From Amyloporia xantha (taxonomy: Eukaryota > Basidiomycota > Agaricomycetes > Polyporales > Adustoporiaceae), in the NCBI GenBank assembly GCA_036971615.1, contig JAYKKR010000004.1, forward strand, positions 434,001-498,000: a DNA stretch of 64,000 bases. The letters run 5' to 3'. Both the position numbers and the translations under genes were made by a program. Below the pieces are notes generated by a model. It had not been told where the DNA came from, made no database searches, and was given only the letters and a program-made list of their open reading frames with translations. Below are positions 35,807-45,384 of this stretch, in pieces (position 1 is the stretch's first letter; each line of letters starts with the position of its first letter).

Positions 35807-37102
35807 ATGTCTTTGCTCTCGCTACGCGACATTCCTGAGGAATCGATTACGGATCATTTCGAAATTCCTACCGCCCCCTCGCGTTGGACTCCCGACCTCT
35901 TGCGAGCGTTTGAAGCAGCTCTTCACGAAGTCCTCCGGCCGGAGCGGTACGAATGGACTCTAATCGACGCCATTCACCGCGCGTTCATGGTAAGCGGAAT
36001 TGACTTTCTAAGAATCTTGCTAACGTTGGTCGGTCTTGTTAGAATGACGATATCTTGGATTCCCTGGAGGAGCAGCCCGAAATGGTCTTGCTTCCGATAA
36101 TGGACGCTCTGACGGTCTGGAGATTAGACCGTGATGACTTACCGCCCACCTATCCCGCCTATCTAGCTTCGCTAGATATCATAGACGCAGATCCTGAGTA
36201 TTGGTTGGGTGAGTAGTATGCGTTTATATCCTTGAGTTTGTCGTGCTAATCCCTTTCCTATTCCGTTGCTTAGTGGCAGGAGAGCACGACCATATCGAGA
36301 CCGACGCGCTTCACGAAGCGGTGGACATGATGGCGAGCGTAGGTGTGATTAAATACCTTGGAGTGATTACTGTCTGAAAGCACGACTTCAACAGTTTGAA
36401 GATGACTGTCGCTGCGACAGGTGCAAAACCGCCGGTCTTGACGTGTGCGAGATCATGAGGCCAGGAGGGGCCTGCTCTCACTGTAGCCAGCGGAAACAGA
36501 AGTGCTCCTTGAGCACAGGAAGAGGCCGTTACCGTCGTCGTACAGGCGAAACCGTCGGTCTTCCGGTGGCTTCTCCTGACCGTGCTTTCTCTGCCTCCAC
36601 CAAGCGTTCGAGTAAGTAACCTTGAGCTTGATTTCCTTTCAAAGGCTGACGTTTCTGTTGCTCAGTTTCTCCCTCCGAGCAGTCTAGTCGCTCCAAGCGG
36701 TCTCGCAGGACCGTCAGGTCATCTCGCGCTACAACTCCCCCGGTTACGCCCCTTGATACCGACGAGTTCGAGCCGTGGGGCGGTATTGAGGTCGCTGGCG
36801 GGGATTCTCCGATGGAGGGGGTTGCGGTCTTGTATGACCCTCCAGCTGTGAGCGAGACCGCGGGAGCTGGTCCGGGGCCCGCTACTCTAGCTCAGCAAGA
36901 ACGCGCTCAGTTGGAAGCGCAGATTGCGGAGCTAAAGCGCCAGCTGGATGAGCAAACCCGTCGTCAGCGGTCTAAGAATGCCGAGAAGAAACATCGCCAG
37001 CGGGAGAAAAAGAAAAGTCGCAAGAATGTCGGTTCTGGAAAGGGAAAAGAGGTAGACCGCGAGGAGGAGGAGGAGGCTGAGTCCGACGAGGAGGACTCGT
37101 AA
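35807..37102 (+). CDS. Antisense accessory protein with Cys6 cluster and coiled coil
   Basis: Host-style gene carried in antisense inside the Ty3 element, between the sense accessory ORF and the 3' LTR. Exons 35807-35989, 36043-36208, 36274-36338, 36395-36611 and 36666-37102 join at good GT-AG sites to 1068 nt, 355 residues, no lesion. The N-terminal 140 residues are acidic and predicted helical (RWTPDLLRAFEAALHEVL). Residues about 142-175 hold six cysteines spaced C-X2-C-X7-C-X8-C-X2-C-X6-C, like a fungal Zn2Cys6 cluster. Then come an Arg/Ser-rich stretch, a coiled coil near 290-320 (LEAQIAELKRQLDEQTRR), a Lys/Arg-rich block and an acidic tail. DNA or RNA binding is plausible but inferred. 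Function unknown. Confidence 0.8.
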
Positions 37103-37267
37103 AATAAGGACTTTATTTACGGCGTAGCTGTACTTATCGGTTTCCTCCTAATGCATCTTTGCGACGAACCAAGACCGATATATGAGGCGATAAATATTTC
37201 ATGAATTGTTGGTACAGACAAAACATATAGTCCTCTTATCAGTCCTTCCTCCTAGCCGGTCTTGTCC

Positions 37268-38061
37268 CTAAGCCTGAGGAAACCGACTGCCGCATCCATG
37301 GTATTCATGGGTATTCCCACATCTATCCCCCCCCACCAAAATGAAGTCCTCATCAGAGTCCTCCGAGTCATCAGCCATCGTAGTGTCGTCGGTCTCGCTG
37401 GTTACCCTGTCGAAATAAGGCGAGACCGGGTCATACTCTTCTGCACGACGGATGGAAAGGGTCGGATGGAGAATGAGGTCTCGACATTCATTGGCGGATT
37501 CGCCTTCTGTGAAACCGGGCCATCCAATGGACTTGTAGTACGAGACCAACTGGCGGTCGACGGTCTCGACACCCGTAAGACCGTTGGGGAGCTCCAGACA
37601 GGCATGCACAAATTCCCCTACCCAGGAAACTGCATCCACGCCGTCTCGCTGGGCGTCGGCAACCGCAGTCATAGCCTCCTCTTCCGTCGAAAAGAATCGA
37701 TTCAACTCGTTGAAACCTCCGTGGAAAGGGTTGGTAAGAAAGACCGGTGGAGACCGAATGCCTAGTTCGCGACAAGCGAGCTTGATCTGGGCGTGATGGT
37801 GAACTGCGTATGGACGGTCTCCAAAGCAAGCCATAATGCCGCTGCGAAACCGGTATGGATGATAGTGTGGTCAGGAAGACCGACTTGGGTGATATATATG
37901 GGGAAAGGCGGAGTCCAGGTGAAGAAATTTCCGACAAACATGGTCGAAGGGAAATAAGGGTTGGTGACTTGAGCGATGGGGACAGTGGGGATGAGAGCGA
38001 GCTCTCTGGTAGCTGTAGTGAGGGCGGCCATGGAGCGGTCTTCGTCGAATACAGCGGACAT
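37268..38061 (-). pseudogene. Sense accessory ORF of the Ty3 element, frame-broken
   Basis: Protein of unknown function encoded downstream of the chromodomain on the element's sense strand. Two open frames overlap: 37762-38061 (starts MSAVFDEDRSMAALTTATRE, with NPYFPSTMFVGNFFTWTPPF and HTGFAAALWLALETVHTQF) and 37268-37834 (with GIRSPPVFLTNPFHGGFN, AVSWVGEFVHACLELPNG, and a Ser/Asp-rich tail). The continuity of content suggests one protein of about 260 residues broken by a single-base shift near 37790. I recognise no Pfam-type domain. The gene is convergent with the antisense gene, whose stop lies 165 bp away. Confidence 0.55.
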
Positions 38062-38326
38062 GATATGAAATAGGCTGAAGAGTTGGTGAACTTCTGAAGG
38101 GAGTAGAGAAGACGGATTGCTGAGAGACCGAGGAAAACCGAACTCCTTAAATAATGGTTCTGTAAGGGTATAGATATAGTCCTTGAAGACCGAACCAGCG
38201 GATAATTAACTTATTGTGCAGAGTGGCACACTGGATTGTGGGAGACCGCTAGAGAGAGGAAAGAGGGACAAACTCACCAGGGGCGTCGGTCTTCGATCCA
38301 CGAAACCGTATTGAGCCCGTCTTGCA

Positions 38327-38617
38327 TTATGCCACTGAGGTCTGGCTAAGCTTGCTAGCCACTACCGCTCGGTCTCGACGGTTTTGCCAAGCCTTCAGAA
38401 TATCAGGAGCGTTTCGTAGCTGAGTGCGCGTTAGCCACTCATCGTATTCTGGACCATACCCGACAAAGCGAGTCTTGAACAGGGCGACTCTTCGTCCGTT
38501 ACGGCTTTTTCGAGACCGTTCCGCTATAATGGATTCCACCTCAAATTCTGGTAATTCATTGAAATCTTGCCGAGCAAGATCCTTGGTCGGTCTTACCCCA
38601 AATTCAGGGCGACTCAT
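38327..38617 (-). CDS. Chromodomain segment of the Ty3 polyprotein
   Basis: C-terminal chromodomain of the integrase, reading FEVESIIAERSRKSRNGR, then LFKTRFVGYGPEYDEWLTR with the aromatic residues expected to bind methylated histone tails. It defines the element as a chromovirus and would steer insertion to heterochromatin. Its frame overlaps the integrase ORF end (38604) out of phase. The text around HESP and PEFGVRPTKDL implies one polyprotein broken by a single-base shift at a CCC run. Confidence 0.8.
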   Translation of the reverse strand: MSRPEFGVRPTKDLARQDFNELPEFEVESIIAERSRKSRNGRRVALFKTRFVGYGPEYDEWLTRTQLRNAPDILKAWQNRRDRAVVASKLSQTSVA

Positions 38618-39227
38618 GGTATCGCTCTAAGTGCGCAATGTTGATTACGGGATGAATACCGTAGGAAGCGGGCAGACGGACTTGATAGGCTACGGAGCTG
38701 ATTTTTCGGATAATTTCGAATGGTCCGTCATACTTCATAAGGAGCTTCCTTCCGCGACCAGCTTGAGACCGAAGAAGCTCCAATGAATCCACATTGAGCA
38801 CTACTTTGTCCCCAACCTCGAATTCGGTCATGATTCTGCCGTTATTGTATGCTCGCTTCTGGTGAACTTGACCCAGATATAGGGCTTCTTGAGCGTCATG
38901 CCGGTCAGCCATAAAACCGTCTACCATATCTCCAGCCTCGGGGTGGCTTGTATCTGAGACCGATCGCGGTATTGAAGGACCGGGGTTCATCAATGTGCCC
39001 CCTGTGATCGGATGATAACCGCGGAGTAGATAAGCTGGGGAATACCCCGTGGCTGAGTGCGGACTCGTGTTATAGGACAATCGAAGACCGTCCAGGTGAT
39101 CGGACCAATCGTCCCGAGATGGACCGATATAGGCTCGAAGAGCGATTTCCAAGGTTTGATTCAAGATTTCGGTCTGACCATCCGCTTGAGGATGGTATGA
39201 CGTAGTAAGAGACCGTTCAATCTTCAT
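38604..39227 (-). CDS. Integrase C-terminal half with GPY/F module
   Basis: Continues the integrase after the in-frame TGA at 39228-39230 (counted from the ORF break). SYHPQADGQTEILNQTLE carries the third catalytic acid of the DD35E triad. Then come RLSYNTSPHSATGYSPAYLL and the GPY/F module KYDGPFEIIRKISSVAYQV. It ends at HLERYHESP, in the frame before the chromodomain. Confidence 0.85.
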   Translation of the reverse strand: MKIERSLTTSYHPQADGQTEILNQTLEIALRAYIGPSRDDWSDHLDGLRLSYNTSPHSATGYSPAYLLRGYHPITGGTLMNPGPSIPRSVSDTSHPEAGDMVDGFMADRHDAQEALYLGQVHQKRAYNNGRIMTEFEVGDKVVLNVDSLELLRSQAGRGRKLLMKYDGPFEIIRKISSVAYQVRLPASYGIHPVINIAHLERYHESP

Positions 39228-39230
39228 GAG

Positions 39231-41978
39231 TCAACAGACTTCCTTCCAGAAATCTCCCCTCCAGCGTACGTCTCGGTCGGAAATGATCTGCTTGGGAAGA
39301 CCGTATTCACTGAAAATATGTTTGAACAGAAGAGCGGCGGTCTCCTTTTCCGTGATCTTAGTAGTGGTTGGTATAAATAAACCGTACTTGGTCAGCTTGT
39401 CCACTATCACCAGTATATTTTCGAAACCGCTGGAATTGGGTAATTCAGGGATGAAGTCCATGGTGATAACCTCGAAAGGGCGTGTCGGAATTGGAATAGG
39501 TTGCAGAAGACCGACAGGCGCATGCCTCCGCGGTTTCGACTTCTGGCATACGTCGCAGGTGGAAACATATTTCTTGATATCGCGAGACATCCTGGGCCAG
39601 TAATAAGTAGAGGCGATCCTGTTGTAAGACCGATGATAGCCTGAATGGGCCCCTTCAGTCATTAAGTCATGCGCTTCCTTCATTACTTGGACCCGAAGTT
39701 CCTCTGGTACGCAGAGCCGACTATTACCTTGGTGATCCTCAAAATATACAAGTCCCTCTGGAGTGGTTGTGTATTGCGGAAATTCAGGATTAGACCAGTC
39801 AGTCTCGGTTTCCAAGTTCTTCTTGACGATCTTGAAGTGTTCATCCTTGCTATAAGCCTTCTTCCAAGTCTGGACCTCGCCAGGAGTAATACCGACTAGC
39901 AGCGAGTGCTTAGAAGATGCTTGATAGACCGAGCTCCAGGGGTTCTCGGTATCTTCTGAACTGTGAGTTGCAAACAAAACCGTCAGTTCCTCACCTTCAT
40001 CTTCTTGGTCCAGGGTTTCGCAAAACCGAGAGGCTACCTTGATTAGCTTTTCTTCGAACTGCGGTCCTAATTCCTCATACATGTCTTTCAGCGGGTCCTC
40101 TAATTCCTGATGAAGCTGAAGAGCGTCGGTAGGATCAGAGGAAGGACCATCCTGGTAAGGGATCCTCCGTCGAAGTCTCGAGATAGGATCTACGTTTGAG
40201 TGAACTCTTCCTGCTCGATGAATGATCTTGAGACCGGGGTATGCTGCGAAAACCGTTCCCCAGGTGAGTAATCGTCGGTTTACGTTCTGAAAGGTCCGAC
40301 TCCAGGTTAAGGCTGCATGATCAGTGATAGCCAATACCGAAGATCCTTCCAAGAACGACTGAAACTTAATTAACCCTTCCTTAAGAGCGAGGGCCTCCCG
40401 TTCTGTAGGAGAGTAATTGCGCTCGGCGGCTTTCAGAATGCGAGACCAATAAGCGATAACCCTTTCGACGTAGACCGTAGTGTCTTCAAAACGCTCCGCC
40501 CATTTACCAGGAGACGGTACATCACTCTCTGTGGGCGAGACCGAGACCACTAAGTTCGGTATTGGTTCCTTATTGTCAAATGCCTTCTTTAACCGTTCAT
40601 AAATCTTGGTACCTCGCAAGTCCTTGATTAACATAGGTTGAACTTGTTGAAGGATAGCGGCGAGACCATAATCACAGGCGTCGGTATATAATCGGTACGG
40701 TCTTCCAGGCATGGCGTAAGCTCGAACTGGAGCGTTGACCAGGACTTGCTTGCAAAGGTCAAAAGCCTCTTGGTGAACGTCGGTCCATTCCCACCCTAAT
40801 CCTTCTTTCTTGAGAAGACCGAATAATGGAGCAGCAATCCAGGCGTAAAAAGGGATGTAAGATGAGAAGTATACCATCATTCCTAGGAAGACTTGCAGCT
40901 CCTTTACGTTCCGTGGTTCCATGAGACCGACGATAGCGTCTACCTTTTCCTTGTGGGTGGATATTCCGAGCCTAGACACCTTTTGGCCTAGTAGAAGCAG
41001 GGACTGATAGGCCAGGTGACACTTTCCTGGAGACAAGGTGATACCGGCTTGTTCTATGGCGAGGAAGACCGAGTCGAGATGCTTGACATGATCTTCAAAC
41101 GAAGTAGAATACACCACAATATCATCGATGTATACCAGAGCGAATATCCATAGAAATGGTGCCAGTATGTTCTGCATGACCCTCTGAAAGACACTCGGAC
41201 CGTTCCTAAAACCGAAAGGCATACGACGGAATTGGTGAAGACCGCGGTGAGTCCGAAAGGCAGTCTTCTCCTTATCCTTGTCTGCCATTTCTAACTGAGT
41301 AAAACCGGAGAGCGCATCGAGAGTCGACAGCCATTGAGCACCGGTAAGGGCTTGTAGAATGTCCTCCTGTTTGGGTAGAGGAAACTCATCCGGTATTACT
41401 TGGTCATTTAACTTTCGAAAATCAATGACCATCCTTGGTTTCCCATTTCGGTATACGATAAATGCTGGAGCACCCCAGGGACTCTTAGAGGGTTCGATTA
41501 CTCCCAGTTCTAGCCAAGTATCCATCTGCTTATCCATAACTTCACGCTTAGCCGGGGACGAAGGAAACGGAGGAAGGGAGACTGGGGTAGAATTCGGTTT
41601 CAATGGCACTTCAACCTTAGCGTTGTAATGTCCTAGCCGTCCGTTGAGGCTGAAAGCTAGCTTATGCTTTAGGACCACTTGTTCCAAAACCGAACACTGG
41701 GAGTCCGATACATGGCTGCTAAAATCGACCTCTTTAAGGAGCTGAGACTCATCGATAATCTCTTCTGGGGGCTCGCCGGTCTTAGGTCCGCCTTCCAACG
41801 GTTCCGTAGATGAAGGGTCTTCTACGGTGTCCTTTCCTCGACTGGTGATTAGGTCTTGAACGGAGCTGGAGACCGTCTGCCCTTGAACTAGGTGACTAAG
41901 GACGTCTATCGACCCGTTACTCTCTATTAGTAAACGAATAAACCGAGCATGGGTTACCGCCTTAGTCCAGGCGGTCTT
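39231..41978 (-). CDS. Reverse transcriptase, RNase H and integrase N-terminal part
   Basis: Core of pol. In order: reverse transcriptase with SPWGAPAFIVYRNGKPRMV, IDFRKLND, the FTQLEM and RMPFGFRNGPSVFQ blocks and catalytic YIDD (ALVYIDDIVVYS); RNase H starting YTDACDYGLAAILQQ with the later REALALKEGL and TDHAALTW blocks; integrase HHCC-type zinc region (HSGYHRSYNRIASTYYWPRM, CDVCQKSK) and the first two catalytic aspartates (ITMDFIPELP, ISDRDVRW). It stops at WKEVC followed by TGA, where the family reads CRLM, so a CGA to TGA change is the likely cause. The upstream end is cut by foldback element A at 41985; the open frame extends a few codons into it. Confidence 0.93.
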   Translation of the reverse strand, partial: KTAWTKAVTHARFIRLLIESNGSIDVLSHLVQGQTVSSSVQDLITSRGKDTVEDPSSTEPLEGGPKTGEPPEEIIDESQLLKEVDFSSHVSDSQCSVLEQVVLKHKLAFSLNGRLGHYNAKVEVPLKPNSTPVSLPPFPSSPAKREVMDKQMDTWLELGVIEPSKSPWGAPAFIVYRNGKPRMVIDFRKLNDQVIPDEFPLPKQEDILQALTGAQWLSTLDALSGFTQLEMADKDKEKTAFRTHRGLHQFRRMPFGFRNGPSVFQRVMQNILAPFLWIFALVYIDDIVVYSTSFEDHVKHLDSVFLAIEQAGITLSPGKCHLAYQSLLLLGQKVSRLGISTHKEKVDAIVGLMEPRNVKELQVFLGMMVYFSSYIPFYAWIAAPLFGLLKKEGLGWEWTDVHQEAFDLCKQVLVNAPVRAYAMPGRPYRLYTDACDYGLAAILQQVQPMLIKDLRGTKIYERLKKAFDNKEPIPNLVVSVSPTESDVPSPGKWAERFEDTTVYVERVIAYWSRILKAAERNYSPTEREALALKEGLIKFQSFLEGSSVLAITDHAALTWSRTFQNVNRRLLTWGTVFAAYPGLKIIHRAGRVHSNVDPISRLRRRIPYQDGPSSDPTDALQLHQELEDPLKDMYEELGPQFEEKLIKVASRFCETLDQEDEGEELTVLFATHSSEDTENPWSSVYQASSKHSLLVGITPGEVQTWKKAYSKDEHFKIVKKNLETETDWSNPEFPQYTTTPEGLVYFEDHQGNSRLCVPEELRVQVMKEAHDLMTEGAHSGYHRSYNRIASTYYWPRMSRDIKKYVSTCDVCQKSKPRRHAPVGLLQPIPIPTRPFEVITMDFIPELPNSSGFENILVIVDKLTKYGLFIPTTTKITEKETAALLFKHIFSEYGLPKQIISDRDVRWRGDFWKEVC

Positions 41979-41985
41979 ACCCATG
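41979..41985. repeat. 7-bp target-site duplication of foldback A, left
   Basis: ACCCATG here and at 47540-47546. With one copy removed the Ty3 pol frame (…ETMG-KTAW…) is restored, which confirms both the target site and the element ends. Confidence 0.85.
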
Positions 41986-42101
41986 GAGCCCATTCAGTCA
42001 TTATAGCCTACTCTATAGGGAGAGATATGGGTGAAATTCTTATTACTTTGTCAGGAGAGCGGACGTCGGCCGACGCCCTCGCTATAGCCTACAGTCAAGG
42101 G

Positions 42102-42685
42102 TCGGCCGAGGGCTATAATATAGCCTGCAGATACAGCGCGGCCGACTGCGCCATATTTCCCTGGTATATTCTTGCCTTCAGGTAGTGTCGGCCGAGGGCT
42201 ATAATATAGCCTTTAGACATGGCGCGGCCGACTGCGCCATATTTCCCTGGTATATTCTCGCCTTCAAGTAGTGTCGGCCGAGGGCTATAATATAGCCTTT
42301 AGACATGGCGCGGCCGACTGCGCCATATTTCCCTGGTATATTCTCGCCTTCAAGTAGTGTCGGCCGAGGGCTATAATATAGCCTTTAGACATGGCGCGGC
42401 CGACTGCGCCATATTTCCCTGGTATATTCTCGCCTTCAAGTAGTGTCGGCCGAGGGCTATAATATAGCCTTTAGACATGGCGCGGCCGACTGCGCCATAT
42501 TTCCCTGGTATATTCTCGCCTTCAAGTAGTGTCGGCCGAGGGCTATAATATAGCCTACAAATACGGCGCGGCCGAGTGCGCCATATTATTGTGGTATATT
42601 CTGGCCTTCAATGTAGGGATGGCCGAGGTGTATCATATAGCCTACAGACAGGGCACAGCTGACTGCGCCATAAACTCTAGCTATA
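42102..42685. repeat. 86-bp tandem array, left arm of foldback A
   Basis: The word TCGGCCGAGGGCTATAATAT recurs at 42188, 42274, 42360, 42446 and 42532, an exact 86-bp period, with diverged first and last units. Each unit also has CGCGGCCGACTGCGCC and TTCCCTGGTATATTCTCG. The mirror array lies at about 46870-47440. Confidence 0.92.
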
Positions 42686-44117
42686 TTTCAGCATGGCGCA
42701 GCTTAATAGAGCATGGCACTGTGTTGGGAATTTAATCCTACAGCTCTGCAAACCGTGCAGCTTTTTGGGAATTTGATGGCACAGTTGTCCAAAGCATGGC
42801 GCTTTTTTGACAATCTGATGGCGCAGCTTGGTAGAGCATGGCGCTTTTTGGGGGAATGTCATGGCACAACTTTGTAAAGCATGGCACATTTTTTTGGGAA
42901 TTTTATGGCGCTTTTTTGACAGTCTCGTGGTGCAGCTCTCCAAAGCATGGCGCAGCTCTCCCAACCATGGCGCTTTGTTGGGATTCTCATGGTGCAGCTT
43001 TATAAAGCATGGCGCATTTTTGAGAATCTCATGGCGCAGCTTTGTAAAGCATGGCGCTTTTTTGCAAATTTGATGGCACTTTTTTAACAGTCTCATCGCG
43101 CACTTCTCCAAAGCATGGCGCTTGCTTGGATATTTCATGGCACCGCTTTGCAGAGCATGGCGCATTTTTGAGAATCTCATGGCGCAGCTTTGTAAAGCAT
43201 GGCGCTTTTTTTGCAAATTTAATGGCGCTTTTTTGACAGTCTCATGGTGCACTTCTCCAAAGCATGGCATAGCTCTTCCAAGCATGGCGCTTTTTTGGAT
43301 ATCTCATGGCGCAGCTTTGCAAAGCACAGTGCTTTGTTGGGACTTTCATGGCGCTTTTTTGGCGCTTTTTTGTAATTTCATGGCGCCTTTTTGACAGTCT
43401 CATGGTGCACTTCTCCAAAGCATGGCATAGCTCTCCCAAGCATGGCACTTTTTGGATATCTCATGGCGCAGCTTTGCAAAGCATGGCTCTTTTGTGCGAA
43501 CTTCATGGCGCTTTTTTGACAGTCTCATGGCACAGCTTTGAGAGCATGGCACTTTCTTGGATATCTCATGGCGCACTTCTCCAAAGCATGGCACAGCTCT
43601 CCCAAGCATGGCGCTTTTTGGGAATCTTATGGCACAGCTTTATAAAGCATGGCGCATTTTTGAGAATTTGATGGCGCTTTTTCACAGTCTCATGGTGCAG
43701 CTCTCCAAAGCATGGCGCTTTTTGACAGCCTCATGGCGTAGCTCTCTAAAGCATGGTGCTTTGTGGATTCTCATGGTGCAGCTTTATAAAGCATGGCGCA
43801 TTTTTGAGAATCTCATGGCGCAGCTTTGTAAAGCATGGCGCTTTTTGGCAAATTTGATGGCGCTTTTTGACAGTCTCATGGCGCACTTCTCCTAAGCATG
43901 GCACAGCTCTCCCAAGCATGATGCTTTCTTAGATATCTCATAGTGCAGCTTTGCAGAGCATGGCGCTTTTTTGGATTTCTCATGGTGCAGCTCTCCAAAG
44001 CATGGCGCAGCTCTCCCAACCATGGCGCTTTGTTAGGATTCTCATGGCGCAGCTTTGCAGAGCATGGCGCTTTTGTGCAAATCTCATCGCGCAGCTTTGT
44101 CAAGCATGGCATGTTTT
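42686..44117. repeat. CATGGCGC monomer array, left arm of foldback A
   Basis: Alternating short modules: CATGGCGC or variants, followed in turn by AGCTTTGTAAAG-like or AGCTCTCCAAAG-like words and by TTTTTTGACAGTCT-like or TTTTTGCAAATTTG-like words. The combined repeat is about 45-50 bp, diverged between copies. Open frames on either strand here are by-products of the repeat. Confidence 0.9.
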
Positions 44118-45384
44118 TGAGAATCTCCTGGCGCAGCTTGTAAAGCTTAGTGCATTTTTGTATGGTGCAGCTTTATAGGCTGTAAAGAGTGATGCCAATT
44201 TTGTATCAATCATGCAAAAGATACTTCGTTATATGGATGGCTCAGCATTGTAGGTGATGACAGAGCTTTGTAGAGACAGGTGGAGCTTTGATGCAAATAA
44301 GAAGAGCACAATTTTTATAAATGACGACACTGGTAAGGGCAAGCCTGATGGATTGTGAGACCAGTGGATGAGAAATGTGTTGAATGTCAACCTGGTGAAT
44401 AGCAAGATTGGTGAAGACAAGCCAATTGGATGACTAGATGTTTAGTAACAATTTCATTACTGACTACTGCTATGTATTCACAAGTAGTTGATTATACACT
44501 TGCCAATACTTGGGCTTATCACAGTTTAGCCTGAGACACAGTTCATCTGGAACAAGCAGTTTTGTAATATCCCTAGTACTATACATAGTGAGTGTCTACT
44601 ATTGTCATATAAGCCTGCTATGTATATATGATACCTGTCCTTGCAGAACTACTAGTTATAGAAGCCACAAAACAGTGTGTGTTACGACCTACACTTGAGT
44701 GAGCTATATTACAAACAACTGTCAACAGTGAAGTGGCACAGCTGATCTATGGCATATCTCGATGAAATCTCTATACCACATCATAAGACAGGTTTTGTTT
44801 AGCTTGTGCACACATATATTGTGCTTGCATAGCTGTGCTATGCTCTATAAATATGGTCATGGTTCACCACCTTTAGGGGCATAAGTCAGGCATAAGATGC
44901 GCGTAAGATGGGTGTAAGACGGGCATAAGATGGACATGATATGGGTGTAAGACAGGCCTAAAAGAGCAGAGTTACAATGTTTGTTGGCCAAAATGTTTAT
45001 TATATGTAATATAATCACATGGAGCAAATCATTTTACTTAGCAACTTATGCCCCAGGGGTGGTACTTCAAATTATGCATCCATTGGGTTGCAGGATCTCT
45101 AGATGCCCATTCCAGATTGCATGTTTAGGCAACTGCATAGGAAACAAGCACAAAGATGTGAAGCAAAAGGGTGAATTTGAACCTCGAAAAGCAACCATGA
45201 CTAGCCTATGTATGATACTACAGAGGACCACCATACTTTACAAAGCATTATCATGCAGGGGTGCACCACAAACTTTACACAAATACCCCATACTGTAAAA
45301 AGCTGCACCATGACATTCTCACAAATGTGCCATGATCTGCAGAGCAGCCTGTGGAATTCCAAAAAAAAGCACTGTGTTATGCCA
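44118..45384. other. Spacer (loop) of foldback A
   Basis: Single-copy AT-rich sequence between the arms, without a convincing gene. The part 44737-45310 is also found in element B in reverse orientation (53810-54370); 44160-44735 is unique to A. A small array of GCATAAGATG / GTGTAAGACG words lies at 44879-44962. Confidence 0.8.

Noticed and set aside
42188..42617. Regular 86-bp repeats that might suggest a CRISPR-like array.
   Set aside because: The whole 86-bp unit repeats with no variable spacers, the context is eukaryotic, and the array is mirrored in the opposite arm.
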